From Porphyra umbilicalis (taxonomy: Eukaryota; Rhodophyta; Bangiophyceae; Bangiales; Bangiaceae), in the NCBI GenBank assembly GCA_002049455.2, contig KV919022.1:50079-114078 (forward strand): 64,000 nt of DNA. Reading direction: 5' to 3'. Below, in pieces: positions 33,324 to 44,584 of the stretch (position 1 is its first letter; each line of letters begins with the position of its first letter). A model generated the notes under the pieces. That model made no database searches. It saw nothing but the letters and a program-made list of their open reading frames with translations, and was not told where the DNA came from. A program made the translations under genes and the position numbers.

Positions 33324-33667
33324 GAGCGAGAAGGGGCAGGAGGGGGGGAAGCGCAGGGAGTTGAAGGGTGGGGAGGGAGGGGCAAGGCGAGGAGGGGAAA
33401 GGCGGGGGGGGGAAAGGAGGGGAGATGCAAGGCGGGGAGGGGCAAGGCGGGGAGGGGCAAGGTGGGGAGGGACAAGGTGGGGAGGGGCAAGGCGGGGAGG
33501 GAGAAGGTGATGGAGGAGAAGGTGATGAGGGAGAAGGTGATGAGGGAGAAGGTGATGAGAGAGAAGGTGAGCAGGGAGAAGGTGGTGAGGGAGAAAGTGG
33601 TGAGGGAGAAGGTGGTGAGGGATAAGTTGATGAGGGAGAAGGTGGTGAGGGAGAAGGTGGTGAGGCA
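33324..33667. repeat. Polypurine minisatellite
   Basis: About 340 bp almost without pyrimidines except T and scattered C. The first part is built of GGGGAGGGGCAAGGC-type units; from about 33497 it changes to 15-bp units like GAGGGAGAAGGTGAT or GAGGGAGAAGGTGGT. Several runs of three or more G close together could form G-quadruplexes on the + strand. Open frames in this segment (Glu/Gly/Arg on +, Leu/Pro/His on -) are by-products of the repeat. Confidence 0.85.
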
Positions 33668-36600
33668 AGAGGATCGGTGTTCTTAGCTTTGCAGTGCTGG
33701 TCATCATCAAAATTAGAGAAACTGTAGCAACCGAAAGAAGTGCTGTCAGAATGGTACCGAGCTATATTTCGGGCCTCAACGTCTGTCCGGACGAAAGGCC
33801 TTTCGTTCGGCCGCTCGTCTCACCGGACGACTGCTGACCGCGAAGGCTGATGAAAGTCGATTCGTCCGGTGGATGCTATCCGATCGAAAAACGGATGAAA
33901 AAGAGCGTTCGTTCGAGGGCACCCGATGTCCGACGATGGAGCGGGTGGGGAAACCGCTGTTTTACAAGGCCCACCGCGCGGGTGCAGCGTCAGACCGTGT
34001 CTACCGGTGCGCCAGGTCTACAGTAGGATGCTTCACGGTTTGCCGGTTGTAGCGGTTCGGTCGGACGTGTCGGACGGGATCAGACGCGCCGCGGGACCGA
34101 ATTGGGGGGGTATCGGACGCCCAATATGTATCAGTAGGGGGGCTTCCACGACCCACAGGGCCCATAGGCGACCAGAGCGCAGTGCGCAAAACTGCTGGTG
34201 TGCGACCCCTCCGCCGACGCCACCCCACGCTGCATGCGTGCGCACGTGCGTTTCGCGCTTTCCGTCGTTTATGCGTGCCGCTTGGCGCCAGGGGGTGCAA
34301 TTACGTTGTACCCCCTGGGTTGTCGGACAGGCCGTCAGATTTTGACGCGCCCCAGGCACGTTGCCCCCCCCCCCCCCCCGCGCATCGCCGCACACGCAGA
34401 TCGGTCCGCCCGGCCATGCATCCACGATTTCTGTTTCATTCGCACCTGCCCGCGCGTCGGCGAGTGCCGCCACCACCCACACCACCGCCCACCGCCGCAC
34501 GCTGCAGCCACCGTGCGCCCACGGCCGGTCAAAGTGAGTCGGGGGGCGGTCTGGCGGTCTTCTTTGGATGAGGGGGTGGAGGCAGCGTGCTGCCTGTGCC
34601 CGCGCGCGCCACTTCTGGCTGCCGCTGCTGTCATTGGCGGCTCGTGTGCGTTGCCACCTCGACCCGCAGGTGGTTGGGAGGAAGGTGGGGCCTAGAGTGG
34701 GTCGGCCCCACCAGTGCCCGCCTGCGCGCCACTCCTCGCGCCCACCGGCAGTCAGCCGCTAGCGTGTTGACTCTCGGCTGAGTACCGCGCCTCGGCCGTA
34801 CCCCCAGCAGTCTCAGGGAGCGATCTCTACCTCCGCACCCCCCCGTGTCGGGCGGTACCACGCACCTGGGCTTTTCCCGGTCCACTGGCGCGGTCAGCGG
34901 CGGATGCCGACCACAGCTCCCTCCCACACCCACTTGCTGCACGGTTGCTAGCTGTGGGTGGGGAATGGTGGCGCGGGGCGCGGTGCCACACCTCTGTGGC
35001 TCTCCTCTTCCTCCACCTACCCCCCAAATGCTGTCTGTGGCTCACACTGTGGGTTTACTGGGAAGGCGTAGGGTGTTCTGGGTTGCCCCGTGCGCTTATT
35101 TTCACCACAAGTGGCTGTGGCGCATAGAGTGGGCGGCTGACGTGGAGCGGGTGGGGTGGCCGGCGCCGTCCAACCCTTGTGCGTCCTCGTGACGCCCGTG
35201 TGTGAGCGGCGTCATCTACCCTTCCGCACCCGCTCGAGCGTTGGCCGTCGCTGTGTTCCCCTCGCCTGTACTCTCCCACCCTCCTCGTCTCTACCGCACC
35301 TTGGTGTGGTCTCCCCACTCCCCCGCACCTTATCAGTGCCACCTCTACGCGTCCCTCGTCTTCGCAAGTCCTGGGGGGACCGGCACGACTCGCCGCACCG
35401 ACCACCTTGCTGGCCTGCGCCTTCGAACTCTGCTCCACTGGCGCGGTCACGCACATTGTGACCGTCGCGGGTCTCTTGCGCGCAGCCGGCCATTGCTGCA
35501 CCCCCGCCACCCGGCGTTTTCCGGCTCCCGCACATCCACCCATTCGCACGGCACAACATTCCGTACCGGCGCGCCATTACCACACAACTCTTGTGGTGTC
35601 CTCGCAATACGCACACGGGGGCGCGGTTGTGGTCGAACACATCGGGCGGGTGTGTCGTGTCTGCCGTGAGTGTGGTGGTCGTGCGTGTCGGGGCGTTGTG
35701 TCGTGTCTGCCGTGCACGGCCGCGTCCCAACGTGCGCGTGCGACGGGTGAGGGGTGTGGGGTGGAGTGGCCTACGCTGGGACACACCTTGGGCCGGGGGT
35801 GCGGTGGACTGGTCAGGGTAGCTGAGCGCGTGCCCGCCGCTGCGTGCGCTCATTTTACAGCCTCCCGACCGCCCGCACGTCGTTCCTGCGTCTCGTCGAC
35901 CTCTCTGCGTGCGCTGCCCCCACGTTGTCATTCCTGCTGCCCCTCTCTCCCTCGACTCTGCTCGTGGCCGCAGTTTCGCGACGTGTTCGAAAACGTGCTG
36001 CAGCTTGCTTCGGTGGCACGGACAGTGCTTGCCGCGCGTCGCGTGAGCGCGCCATGCGTGGTTCCCCCGGCACCCAGGGCGCAACCACTAACGCCGCGTG
36101 AGATACACTCATGCTCTTTACGTACCTATAAACGACTCTATTTTCTGTCTGTGTGTTTTGCGCTCCGTCATTGTTCGCCTGCGATACCTGCAGCGCCATT
36201 GTGGTGAATACATCCCAGCCCACCCTGTGATGCCAGCAACCGCTGTCTGACACTGCTCCCTCGCTCTCTCCTATGTCGCTCTGCGTCCTTGATTCCCCTT
36301 GTCTACGGCTCTCCTATACAATGCTTCCCAATCCTGATCTCACAGTCGTGCACCACTGTCCAGTCAGTGACCGCTCAACGCTGCTCACCACCATTGCGTG
36401 CTACCACACCCGCCCCGCCCAGTACTACGCAGTCCTTCTATCTTCCGTATCTCGGTAGCCTTTACGGTCTGCGTTTCGCGTAGCTTATGTACGTTTTGTG
36501 TGTGCGGATGTGGCATGGTGCTTCTGCTGACCAGTCATTCTCTGTAGGGCCACGCCGCAGACGTGGGCGTGACACGGTGCACGGCGGATCCGTCATGCCG

Positions 36601-37175
36601 GGTCGTCGTGGGGTGCCGTGGCATCGGCTCGTCCTGCTCATCAGAGGTTTAACTTATGCGTGTCAACTGCACTGCCTCTTTGAGCGCGTGACTGTTGGCA
36701 CTTTGTGTGCACGACTGTGTTCACTGGACCGCATCATTTTACATTGCTTCTCATGTTTTTGAGTACATTGACTCTCTCTCCGCCGCCTGCCCCGTTCGTC
36801 TTTTTTGCATGCCGCCCACTCGTTGTCTGTTTTCTACCCCAACTCCAGAAAAAGCTGTACGCGCCAGGCCGGTTCGAGATGCAGGGTGCCTCGCCGCACA
36901 AGCGCCCCACTCGATCGTCCCCAATCACGTCATGCCGCTCCAGCCGCCGCATCTGAGCGGCGGCGGCTGCAGCAGCGGCCGCCGATTCAACAAGTTTGCA
37001 ACCACCCCCGCCGTCTAACCCGCCTGAAAGCCCTCGTCGATGCGCCCCTCGACGAGAACGCCGTCGAGGAACATCGCCCTAAGAGCGTACTCGTCCCGCG
37101 GCAGTTGTCCCCCGCCCGGCGTCGGTTGCTGCCGGAGCTGTCGCCGCTGCCGAGGCCGCTACCAGTCCCGAGGCA
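33668..37175. other. Intergenic stretch without a supported gene
   Basis: Mixed composition, with a 16-C run at 34364-34379 and CGTTCG-rich short inverted repeats at 33785-33930. 34900-36700 is pyrimidine-rich on the + strand. I recognise no protein in any frame. The recombinase frame described next may begin somewhat upstream of 37176. Confidence 0.45.
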
Positions 37176-40075
37176 GTGGAGCAGCCCGCTGGGCGTGGTG
37201 ATGGTGCTGTCGCCCCGGGGGTACGGGCACTTGCGTCATCAACGGTCGCACTCCCAATGGGAAAAGCTACAGTCGGTGGCGACACCCTCCGCACGGCTGA
37301 GGCGGCGCGGTGGCCTCGCGGGCAGACCACGATGCCGACTGCGGCGGTGGTAGGTGGCGCTGCAGGTGCTTCGACGTCCTCAGCCGGGGCGAGTGCTGCG
37401 CCGCGGCCGCCCGCAGCTGAGGCAGAGCTGGTCGTCTCCTCTACGGTACACCTCACCAGCGGACCAATGGGGGGCAGGGTAATGCGGCTTTTCTTCGGCG
37501 CTATGGACGTGGCAACGCGTCTGATGCGACTCGGATGCCTTCCCGGCTGTCCAGACGTAGCCGCCGAGGTTGCCAGCGGCGGTCCCAATGCGCGCACGCC
37601 CTTGCAGCGCGCTGCAGACCCGCAGGCTTACAAGTGTCTGGCGGCGATCGCCCAGTACGCCGAGCTGTGGGGCTTTAGCAAGGACAATCTGTGCGCGATC
37701 GCGACGCAGGCGCTACACCTGGCGAAGACCAGGCAGTACGCCACGGTCGCCAGCGTCGCTATTTCTGCGTCGAGCGCGTGGAAAATGCACACCGTCCGCG
37801 CCACTAACGTTGGGGCTAAGACGACGATCGCGGCATACGCTAATTACGCCAAGCTGTTCTGCCAGGTCGCGGCGGAGCCCGACAGCCAGCAGCCGGGCGG
37901 GGTGGTTGTGCCTGTCAATCGATACGTCGTGGCGGCCTTCCTTCGCTCTGACCAGGCCCGCCCAAAGCGCATGGGCGTCCGGCTGAGCGCCGTCGACGAC
38001 GACGAGTCGGGCACCGAGTCGGAGAGCGAGCGTCTCGATGGCGTCGATGACGACGATGGGGTCGAAGACGAAGACCGGATGGAGGGAGGCGGGCGCGGCG
38101 GTGGCGGCAATGTGCCGGGGGGGGGTGGTGGACGTGCACGGGTCGTGAATTGGGGTGCGCGGCCGGGCGACCACCCACCTGCCCACTCTGGCTCTCCCAC
38201 AGGCGAAGCAGACACCCAAACCCCGACCTCTGCCGACGGCAACACCACCATGGCGCCGTCGAGGACGGTGCCGCGCGTGAGGACGGGCGGCCAGATGGTG
38301 GTGAAGGTGCACCAGAGAGCATCGACGAAGGCTGGCCTGATTTTCAACCAGCTTTGGACGGCCTGCGGCTGCGCCGACTGCGCGCGCTAGGACGTGGAGG
38401 CGTACGCGTCCGTCGGCAGGTACGGCGCTGCCAACGTGCTGGTCAGCGAGATCCAGCGCAATCGGATGTTGGAGAACACGGCGTCGAGCGTCGCCAAGGC
38501 AACGGTGTTGAGGGACCCGACGCTTCCGGACAAGGACCGGCGCACGCTTATTGAAACAATGTTCCTGCGACCAACCACATCCAAGCAGATGCAGAAGGCG
38601 CTCTTATTGGCTGGTCTTTTTATTCTCTCTTTCTAACTCGAGGCACGCGGTGCCACGTCGTGTGGCCTGGAGTGGAGCGGTCACGCGGTGCGACGATTCC
38701 CGGCGATGTTTGGCACAGGTGGTGACGACGTGGACGTGCTGTGCACCTACGTATCGGCAACCAAGACGGAAGAGGGGGCCGCTTACTGTCTGGGGTCCAT
38801 CGCACACGTCGACCCTTGGATGTGTCCCCTCGGGGCGGTTGCCGACGCGCTCGTGGCGGACTGCCACCGCGAGGGGCAAGACTTGCTCCGGCCGCTCGTG
38901 TCGGTTTTCCCCGAATACCATCCCACCGACGCGGCCATGCGCGCGACCGGAGTCGAGCCCAAGTACTTCTGGGCTTCGGTGTCCGAGATGGGCTAGTGCC
39001 CGTGGTATCAGTGGCGCCAGTTCAAAGCGATGCGTGGCGGGCCGTACAAGGCCACGTCCTATGATTTTCACCGGGGTAACCTTACAAAGGCGGCCGGTGG
39101 GGCGGACATCATCCTGCGGGCGGTCAGCACCCACGCATTCCGTAAGGCGGCGGCGCAAAAGGGCAAGCAGTAGGGCGTGTCGGTGGGGGACAACATGTGC
39201 CACGGAATGTGAAACCTTGGGGCGGCCGACGGTGCGTACTATGGGCTGATTCCGAACGCCCCGATGATGACGGCTTTGTCGGAAAGGTCCGCCGACTAAT
39301 CTTCTCCCGTGACGCCACGCCTGTCGAGGTGTCTGACGCGGTGCAGTCCAGAGTGTGCCCGTGGCTCGCCGACGAGGAGGCTAAGTACACCTCGCGCGTC
39401 GCGCGGGACTACCGGTGCCAGGACCAGGCCCTGCTTGACTTCTTCTCCCTCGTCCGCATGTCGCGCTCGGTGTTCTTCCAGACCTGAGCTGCACGCGTAG
39501 TCACCACCAGCCTGCCCCCCGACGCCGAATTCCTCCGCCACCTCCTCCTCAACAACGACCATTTCCGCAACTTGAGAGGGACGATGGCCAAGGTTCTGGA
39601 CGATGGTGGGCGCGCCATGGAGGCTGCTGTCTCGCAGGTGCTCCCGAAAATTTCCCACGCCGTCAAGGTGGCCGTCGAGGGCGTGGCAGCGGCCAGCTCG
39701 TCATGTGTTGTGGACGTGGAGCGACGCGTCAGCATCCAGATGGACGACGCTGTGGCGGATTTGAAGGCCCACAGCGATGTGGGCTTTTCGGCAATGATGG
39801 AATTGCTAGGCTCGACCGCTGCAGAGGTAGGGAGCCTGCGCGTGGAGGTGGCCTATCTGCGCGGGTTGTCTAAGGCATCATCGGCGGGGGTGTTCAGCTG
39901 CGCCGCAGGCGGTGACAGCTATGGGGGGGGGGGGGCGAGTCGTTTGCGTGTCCGGCACCCACTACTGCGGTTGTGCAGCGGCCACATGCGGTTCCGCCCC
40001 CCGCAGTGGCACCGCCTCCGGTTTCTATCTCCTCTCGGCATAAATGCGTGCGTACGCTTGTTTTCAATCATTTAG
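37176..40075 (+). pseudogene. Decayed Crypton-like tyrosine recombinase
   Basis: One frame runs from 37176 to about 39270 and is broken by stops at 38388 (TAG), 38634 (TAA), 38994 (TAG), 39171 (TAG) and 39210 (TGA). It then continues in another frame from about 39270 to 40075, with a further TGA at 39485. Between the stops the sequence is protein-like. Tyrosine-recombinase landmarks are in order: Arg in LEARGATSCGLEW (codon 38646); STHAFRKAAA giving His (39132) and Arg (39141); and Tyr in DGAYYGLIP (39237 or 39240). This R...H-X2-R...Y layout is that of tyrosine recombinases, which cut and rejoin DNA through the Tyr; Crypton transposons use such enzymes. The N-terminal part (from LVVSSTVHLTS) and the tail (from GTMAKVLDDGG) are unrecognised. 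The opening codon of the frame is GTG, so the true start is unknown. Confidence 0.65.
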
Positions 40076-42202
40076 AGCATTGCCAACAACTCAGGCTATC
40101 GCTATCGGCTATTGCATTCTAGAACCAAGTCCGCGTCCTTAGACAGCCACATGTACGTCAGCGGTTGGCTGCTGTGCTGTCATGAGCCTAAGTACCCGCA
40201 GGTTTCCTCACACCAGGCCTTGTCTGGGCCCGATCAAGACAATATTTTCTGCCAGGACTTGATTCACTGCAGCGGCAGATGACAACTGTGGTGAGCAGCC
40301 GTATAAACCATAACGAAGGCGCAGAGAACGCTCGTCGGCAGACGGACAAAGAAACAGGTCAAAATGTGCAGCACTTGATGACGACCACGCCTAGAAGGAC
40401 GTCACTGTAGGACCATTGCCAGGCACGACAGCTCTTGCGGACGTTCCCACCACCTCTGCCCAGAAGAAACTGGCAGTCAATCTTGCAGACGTGGCGCACA
40501 CGTTGCAGCCACGTGCTACTATTTGCTGTGAAACGGGTCGTTGATCCATCACATGGGCCAATCAGAGGCCCCAGTGAGATAGCCTCGGCTATCCTAAATG
40601 CTATTCCGACTCGAAATAGAAAAGCGATAGCCGCACAGCTATTCTTGGTCAGCGGAAGCCAGAATCAAGTAGTTAGTTCGATTTCCATGGCCCGAACAAA
40701 GAAAGGGCTTCTTCGTCTAAAAAGTGGTGTTACATCGGACTTCAGGTGCTTAATGGGACACGTTGTGCAACGTGGCTTGAATATGGGGATAGCATCTCAT
40801 TGTTAACAATGCTCTTACCGGCATATTTCCTGTGTCCTTGCACCTCAATCGGTGGACCTCACGCTTGCGTGTGCAAAAACACCGACCCAGTATGCTTCTA
40901 TGTTGTGAATAAGATACTTGTACTCCCTCCCTCGTCACTCCTAAAGCCTAAGCGGCACCCCCATATCCTCACGCCCCTGCCGCATTCCCGCCACCACAAC
41001 ACGTCCCCACGTCTCTCGTGTCTGCTCGACCAGCTCGCTTCGCCCCGACACTTGGGAGTCTCGGTGAGCTCCTCATGTTCCGGCGGTATCCGCATGTTCG
41101 GACCCCCTGCGCACCAGGCGCGATGTACAGCTAAGACAGAGAAGATTCCATGGAACTTTCAACCTGCTGGACCACCTCAACATGCCCAGTGCTCCACTGG
41201 CTCATGGGCTCCCCAATAGTGCTCTGTTTCCCATGAAACCGCACAGGTCGTCATGTGTGCGGCACTCGGCGTGGCTCTTTATGCATGCTCCTTCTCGAGC
41301 ATGCCATTGCGGCGATGGCGGGGCTGCCGGCCAGCGGCAATCGCTGGGGGAGGCCTCACAAAACGAATGGCGTGGGCGGGAGGAAAACGGTCAAGGGTGG
41401 AGGGACGCACTGTCATTGTCGAGAGTGGGGTGATATAGTCTGTGGGAGGCCGGCAGGGGTGGCTCAAGTGCACAGACCACGGTGGGGGCTGCAAAGGGGA
41501 CGCCTTGGTTACCAACGAAGTGGTGCCTGTGTTTGGTCACACGAGGCGGCTCACGGCGAAAGACAACGGACCAGTTGAGCCCGGCCTCGTACCGAGGCTA
41601 TCGTGGAGCATGCATTGTGCGGTTCACACCGTCCGAGCCACGGGCTCGACGCTGGCATCTGTCAAGTCAGCTTTCAAGAAATGGGTACCGGTCAAACGGT
41701 GATGGCTGCGCTCTGGACGATCAGGACAACCGACCGAGGAGGTCACGATTCATTGTCCGCTCCTACCTCCAGTGGCCCATGCGTGGCCGGAGTTAAATAC
41801 ATTGGTCGTCGGACACTAGCAGGGTACTGTAGGACCGATCGCCCATTGCACTGATGCTGGGACGTCCGACGACCATCCGACGATCGGAACAGAGACGCAC
41901 GAATTTAATACGGTTGGTCGGTGCACACGGATGGTCGGACGCTCATATCAAACATCAAATTCGTTCTCTTCCATCATAAAGAGCTACAGACGAGAACGTA
42001 CCACTTCAAGAGCCGCAACTGTGAACGCAAATGGCGGACAGGCAGCCGCGGGGTCACAAGAAGCCCTCTGGTAGCTGATGCTCAGCGGAATGAGAACGTT
42101 TGTCATGTACTTTTGTCTCCACTGTGCGTCTGACGGAACGCAAGGGCCTGGGTCATCGCCGTTGCGACCGTATTGACAGGTAGAACTGAAGTATGATCAA
42201 AG
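40076..42202. other. Intergenic stretch without a supported gene
   Basis: About 2.1 kb, less GC-rich than its surroundings, without a recognisable protein. A 12-bp exact inverted repeat (41803-41814 and 41864-41875, core GGTCGTCGGAC) separated by 49 bp suggests a small element end or a hairpin. Confidence 0.5.
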
Positions 42203-43229
42203 GCCTCGCCCGAACGCCTGGGTGGCACCGACCGTTCGCACCTACCGTTCGCACCGACCGAGCGAAAGAATAGAGAAACACCCGTCCATGAAACCCCCCA
42301 GTATTGCTGTCTTCCCAGTTTTGGTCGATGCTGTCGATGTCAAGAGGGGTGATCAAATGTGCGAAACAGTTTCTCAGCCATCCACTCAGCCAGATAAAGT
42401 GGGTCGACCAATGGGAAGTTGACCTAGACCCTGTCTTGATTCCAGGCACGTGCGTGCAATACCCTGGCCTTCAGGGCGGTGGCGCGCTCGGCGACGCATC
42501 GACACGGGGCACGCCCGCCACCCCTTGGCCGCGAGCGCGCACGGGGGCACGTACAGCCACGTTGCCGTGGCGGGGGGCGCGTGGGGCGGGGAAAGGGGTG
42601 CCGCCACCGCCACGACAGCGGCGGCGGCCCGCCCGCGTCGCGCGACGCCCACTAGAGGGGCCGGCACTCCGCCGCGCAGCGCACTTGCGCACGGCGGGCG
42701 GGGCGGCCGACACGGCGCACGGGCGGGTGGGTGGGACCGACCGCCGCGCGACGGGGCGCCTCCAACCGCGCCGCTCGATGGCGTCAGAAATTGCCGACGA
42801 GCCGCCGCTACAGAAGCTGGCGCGCAGGCACCATCACCCGCGGGTCATCGTGGGCGGGTCGAACCGCGGAAGTCGCCGCGCGCGGTCGCCGCGCGCAACT
42901 CGGGGCGGTGGGGGGGGGAAGGGGGGCAGGCGGCCTGTGACCCCTGTGGCAGGACAGTCCTTCTCAGCCACTTGACTCTATTCGCTTTTAGCGTCATCGC
43001 GACCCTTCCAACGCTGACACGCTCTCAGATCCCTGCGGACACGAATGCAGAATGCCACCTCTCGAACGGAGAGCAAGTCCCGTCATCTAATTATATGTGC
43101 GCATCACTACACTTTGAGAGCACCCTGTCCTAAAGGACATGGAACTTCGACCTCATCGGCCAAAATTGGAATGACAGCAATACCGGTGCTAAAGTAACCG
43201 TCGGTGCTAACGAGGCGTTCGGGCGAGGC
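42203..43229. mobile_element. Inverted-repeat element enclosing a MITE copy
   Basis: GCCTCGCCCGAACGCCT at 42203-42219 is the exact reverse complement of 43213-43229, and just inside, GCACCGAC at 42225-42232 pairs with 43200-43207. This gives imperfect terminal inverted repeats of about 30 bp. Inside lies one copy of the 178-bp MITE family (42301-43182), itself split by about 700 bp of GC-rich DNA. No transposase is encoded. Confidence 0.55.
42301..43182. mobile_element. MITE family copy 1, split by a GC-rich insertion
   Basis: The left part (42301-42441) matches copies 2 and 3 from the TIR-like start (GTATTGCTGTCTTCCCAGTT) through CAGCCATCCACTCAGCC to CCTGTCTTGATT. The right end (about 43146-43182) resumes with ATCGGCCAAAATTGG and GACAGCAATA. 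The 700 bp between (about 42442-43145) has no counterpart in copies 2 and 3 and is strongly GC-rich, like other parts of the window. The insertion boundaries are not exact. Confidence 0.65.
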
Positions 43230-43256
43230 ATGCGGTCCTATAGTCAATATCCAGTT

Positions 43257-43434
43257 ATATTGCTGTCTTCCCAATTTTGGCCGATCCCGTGGATATCAAG
43301 AGGGGTGATCAACAGTGTGAAACAGAGTCTCAGCCATCCACTCAGCCGGATAAGTTTGATTGACCAACGGGCAGTTGACTCAGACCCCTTCTTGACTTTG
43401 ACCACATCGGCCAAAATTGGGAAGACAGCAATAT
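43257..43434. mobile_element. MITE family copy 2 (178 bp)
   Basis: 29-bp terminal inverted repeats that are perfect reverse complements: 43257-43285 and 43406-43434 (ATATTGCTGTCTTCCC inward). Non-coding interior with AAGAGGGGTGATCAA and CAGCCATCCACTCAGCC in common with copies 1 and 3. It shares its last four bases (ATAT) with the start of copy 3. Confidence 0.8.
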
Positions 43435-43607
43435 TGCCGTCTTCCCAACTTTGGCCGATACCTTCGATGGCAAGAGGCGTGATCAACTTTCGAAGCTGTT
43501 TCTCAGCCATCCATTCAGCCGGATCAAGTCGTTCAACCAATGGGCAGTTGATCGAGACCATGTCTTGATTTTGACCACATCGGCCAAAATTGGGAAGACA
43601 GCAATAT
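43431..43607. mobile_element. MITE family copy 3 (177 bp)
   Basis: TIRs at 43431-43459 and 43579-43607, with two mismatches in the left one (ATATTGCCG and CCCAACTTT). It lies head-to-tail with copy 2. Because the two copies abut through a shared ATAT, the pair may have arisen by insertion into the end of an existing copy or by tandem duplication. Confidence 0.8.
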
Positions 43608-43622
43608 GCTCCAGTTGTATGA

Positions 43623-44584
43623 TGCTTTGCTGAGAAATGGAGCATGCACGTTTGCGCAAACAAACATGCACACCCGGCCACTGTGAGCATTGACCCGTGC
43701 TGCAGGGAGACCCGTGATATCTCCGGGTGATGTGTGTCATGTCAAGCATCCCGACCAGGTTCGCCGGGCCCTTGGGCCGACAAAGGCTGACAGCAGCTGG
43801 AGAACCGCACTCTGAGTGACCCGGTGACAAGTACCTGCTGACACCCGCGGCGGCCTTTGTGAAACGATGCCAGAACATGCACGCTGACAGCCTAATCAGG
43901 ACAAGACTTCTTAAGCCACCGGCCACTGCGGTGCCGTCAGAAGCTTCCCCCCTAACCGGCCCCTCATGTTTGCTCGCAGAGGCTGAATCGGCCTCCGAAC
44001 ATGCAGGACGTTTGAGGAGTTCTTGCAATTCTTTTCTGTCCGTTCGGGCCGTTCATTGGCCCTCCGAACACGTGAGCCCTGTGACCAGTAGATCGCCTTT
44101 GTTCATTGACATCGAGACGTGTCACTGACAATCTGTTGACCAATCACCGTCGATGAAGGGTACAGCAGTGACTGGATCCAGCCCACCTGCGTTTCTTCTG
44201 GGGCACCAGATGGCACAGGTGCGCAGTCCCTGTTCTGTCAACCGTGGAGATCCGGCTCAAATACTGTGAAACTAGGCCGCCTGACGCGGCCAATGGGCAG
44301 GTGGTCACTTTCATTGAACCTGCATTTTGAGCGGGTTTGGGCAGTGTTCTTGACATTGAATCATGAGAAGTCGTTGGCTGCATGATGAGGCCCTAGTCCC
44401 ACGTCATACCATGTGCCAGTGGGTGGCTGTGGCTTTCGCCGGTGCTGCCAGGTGCAAATGCACTTGGGACGCTATCGGTCCCCTGAAGCCAGGTGAGAGA
44501 CGATCTGACGAACATCCTGACATCGGTCCACCTCGGCGAACGTTTGCACTCGCAAACGTGCATGCTCCATTTCTCAGCAAAGCA
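43623..44584. mobile_element. 962-bp non-autonomous element with perfect 34-bp TIRs
   Basis: 43623-43656 (beginning TGCTTTGCTGAGAAATGG) and 44551-44584 are exact reverse complements over 34 bp. The interior has no long open frame and no transposase. It starts 15 bp after MITE copy 3. I could not see a target-site duplication; the outer sequences (TATGA left, CCATC right) do not match. Confidence 0.75.

Noticed and set aside
33099-33710. 203-codon Leu/Pro/His-rich minus-strand frame
   Set aside because: A reading of the polypurine minisatellite's complementary strand (repeated LLPHHLLPHH), not a protein signal.
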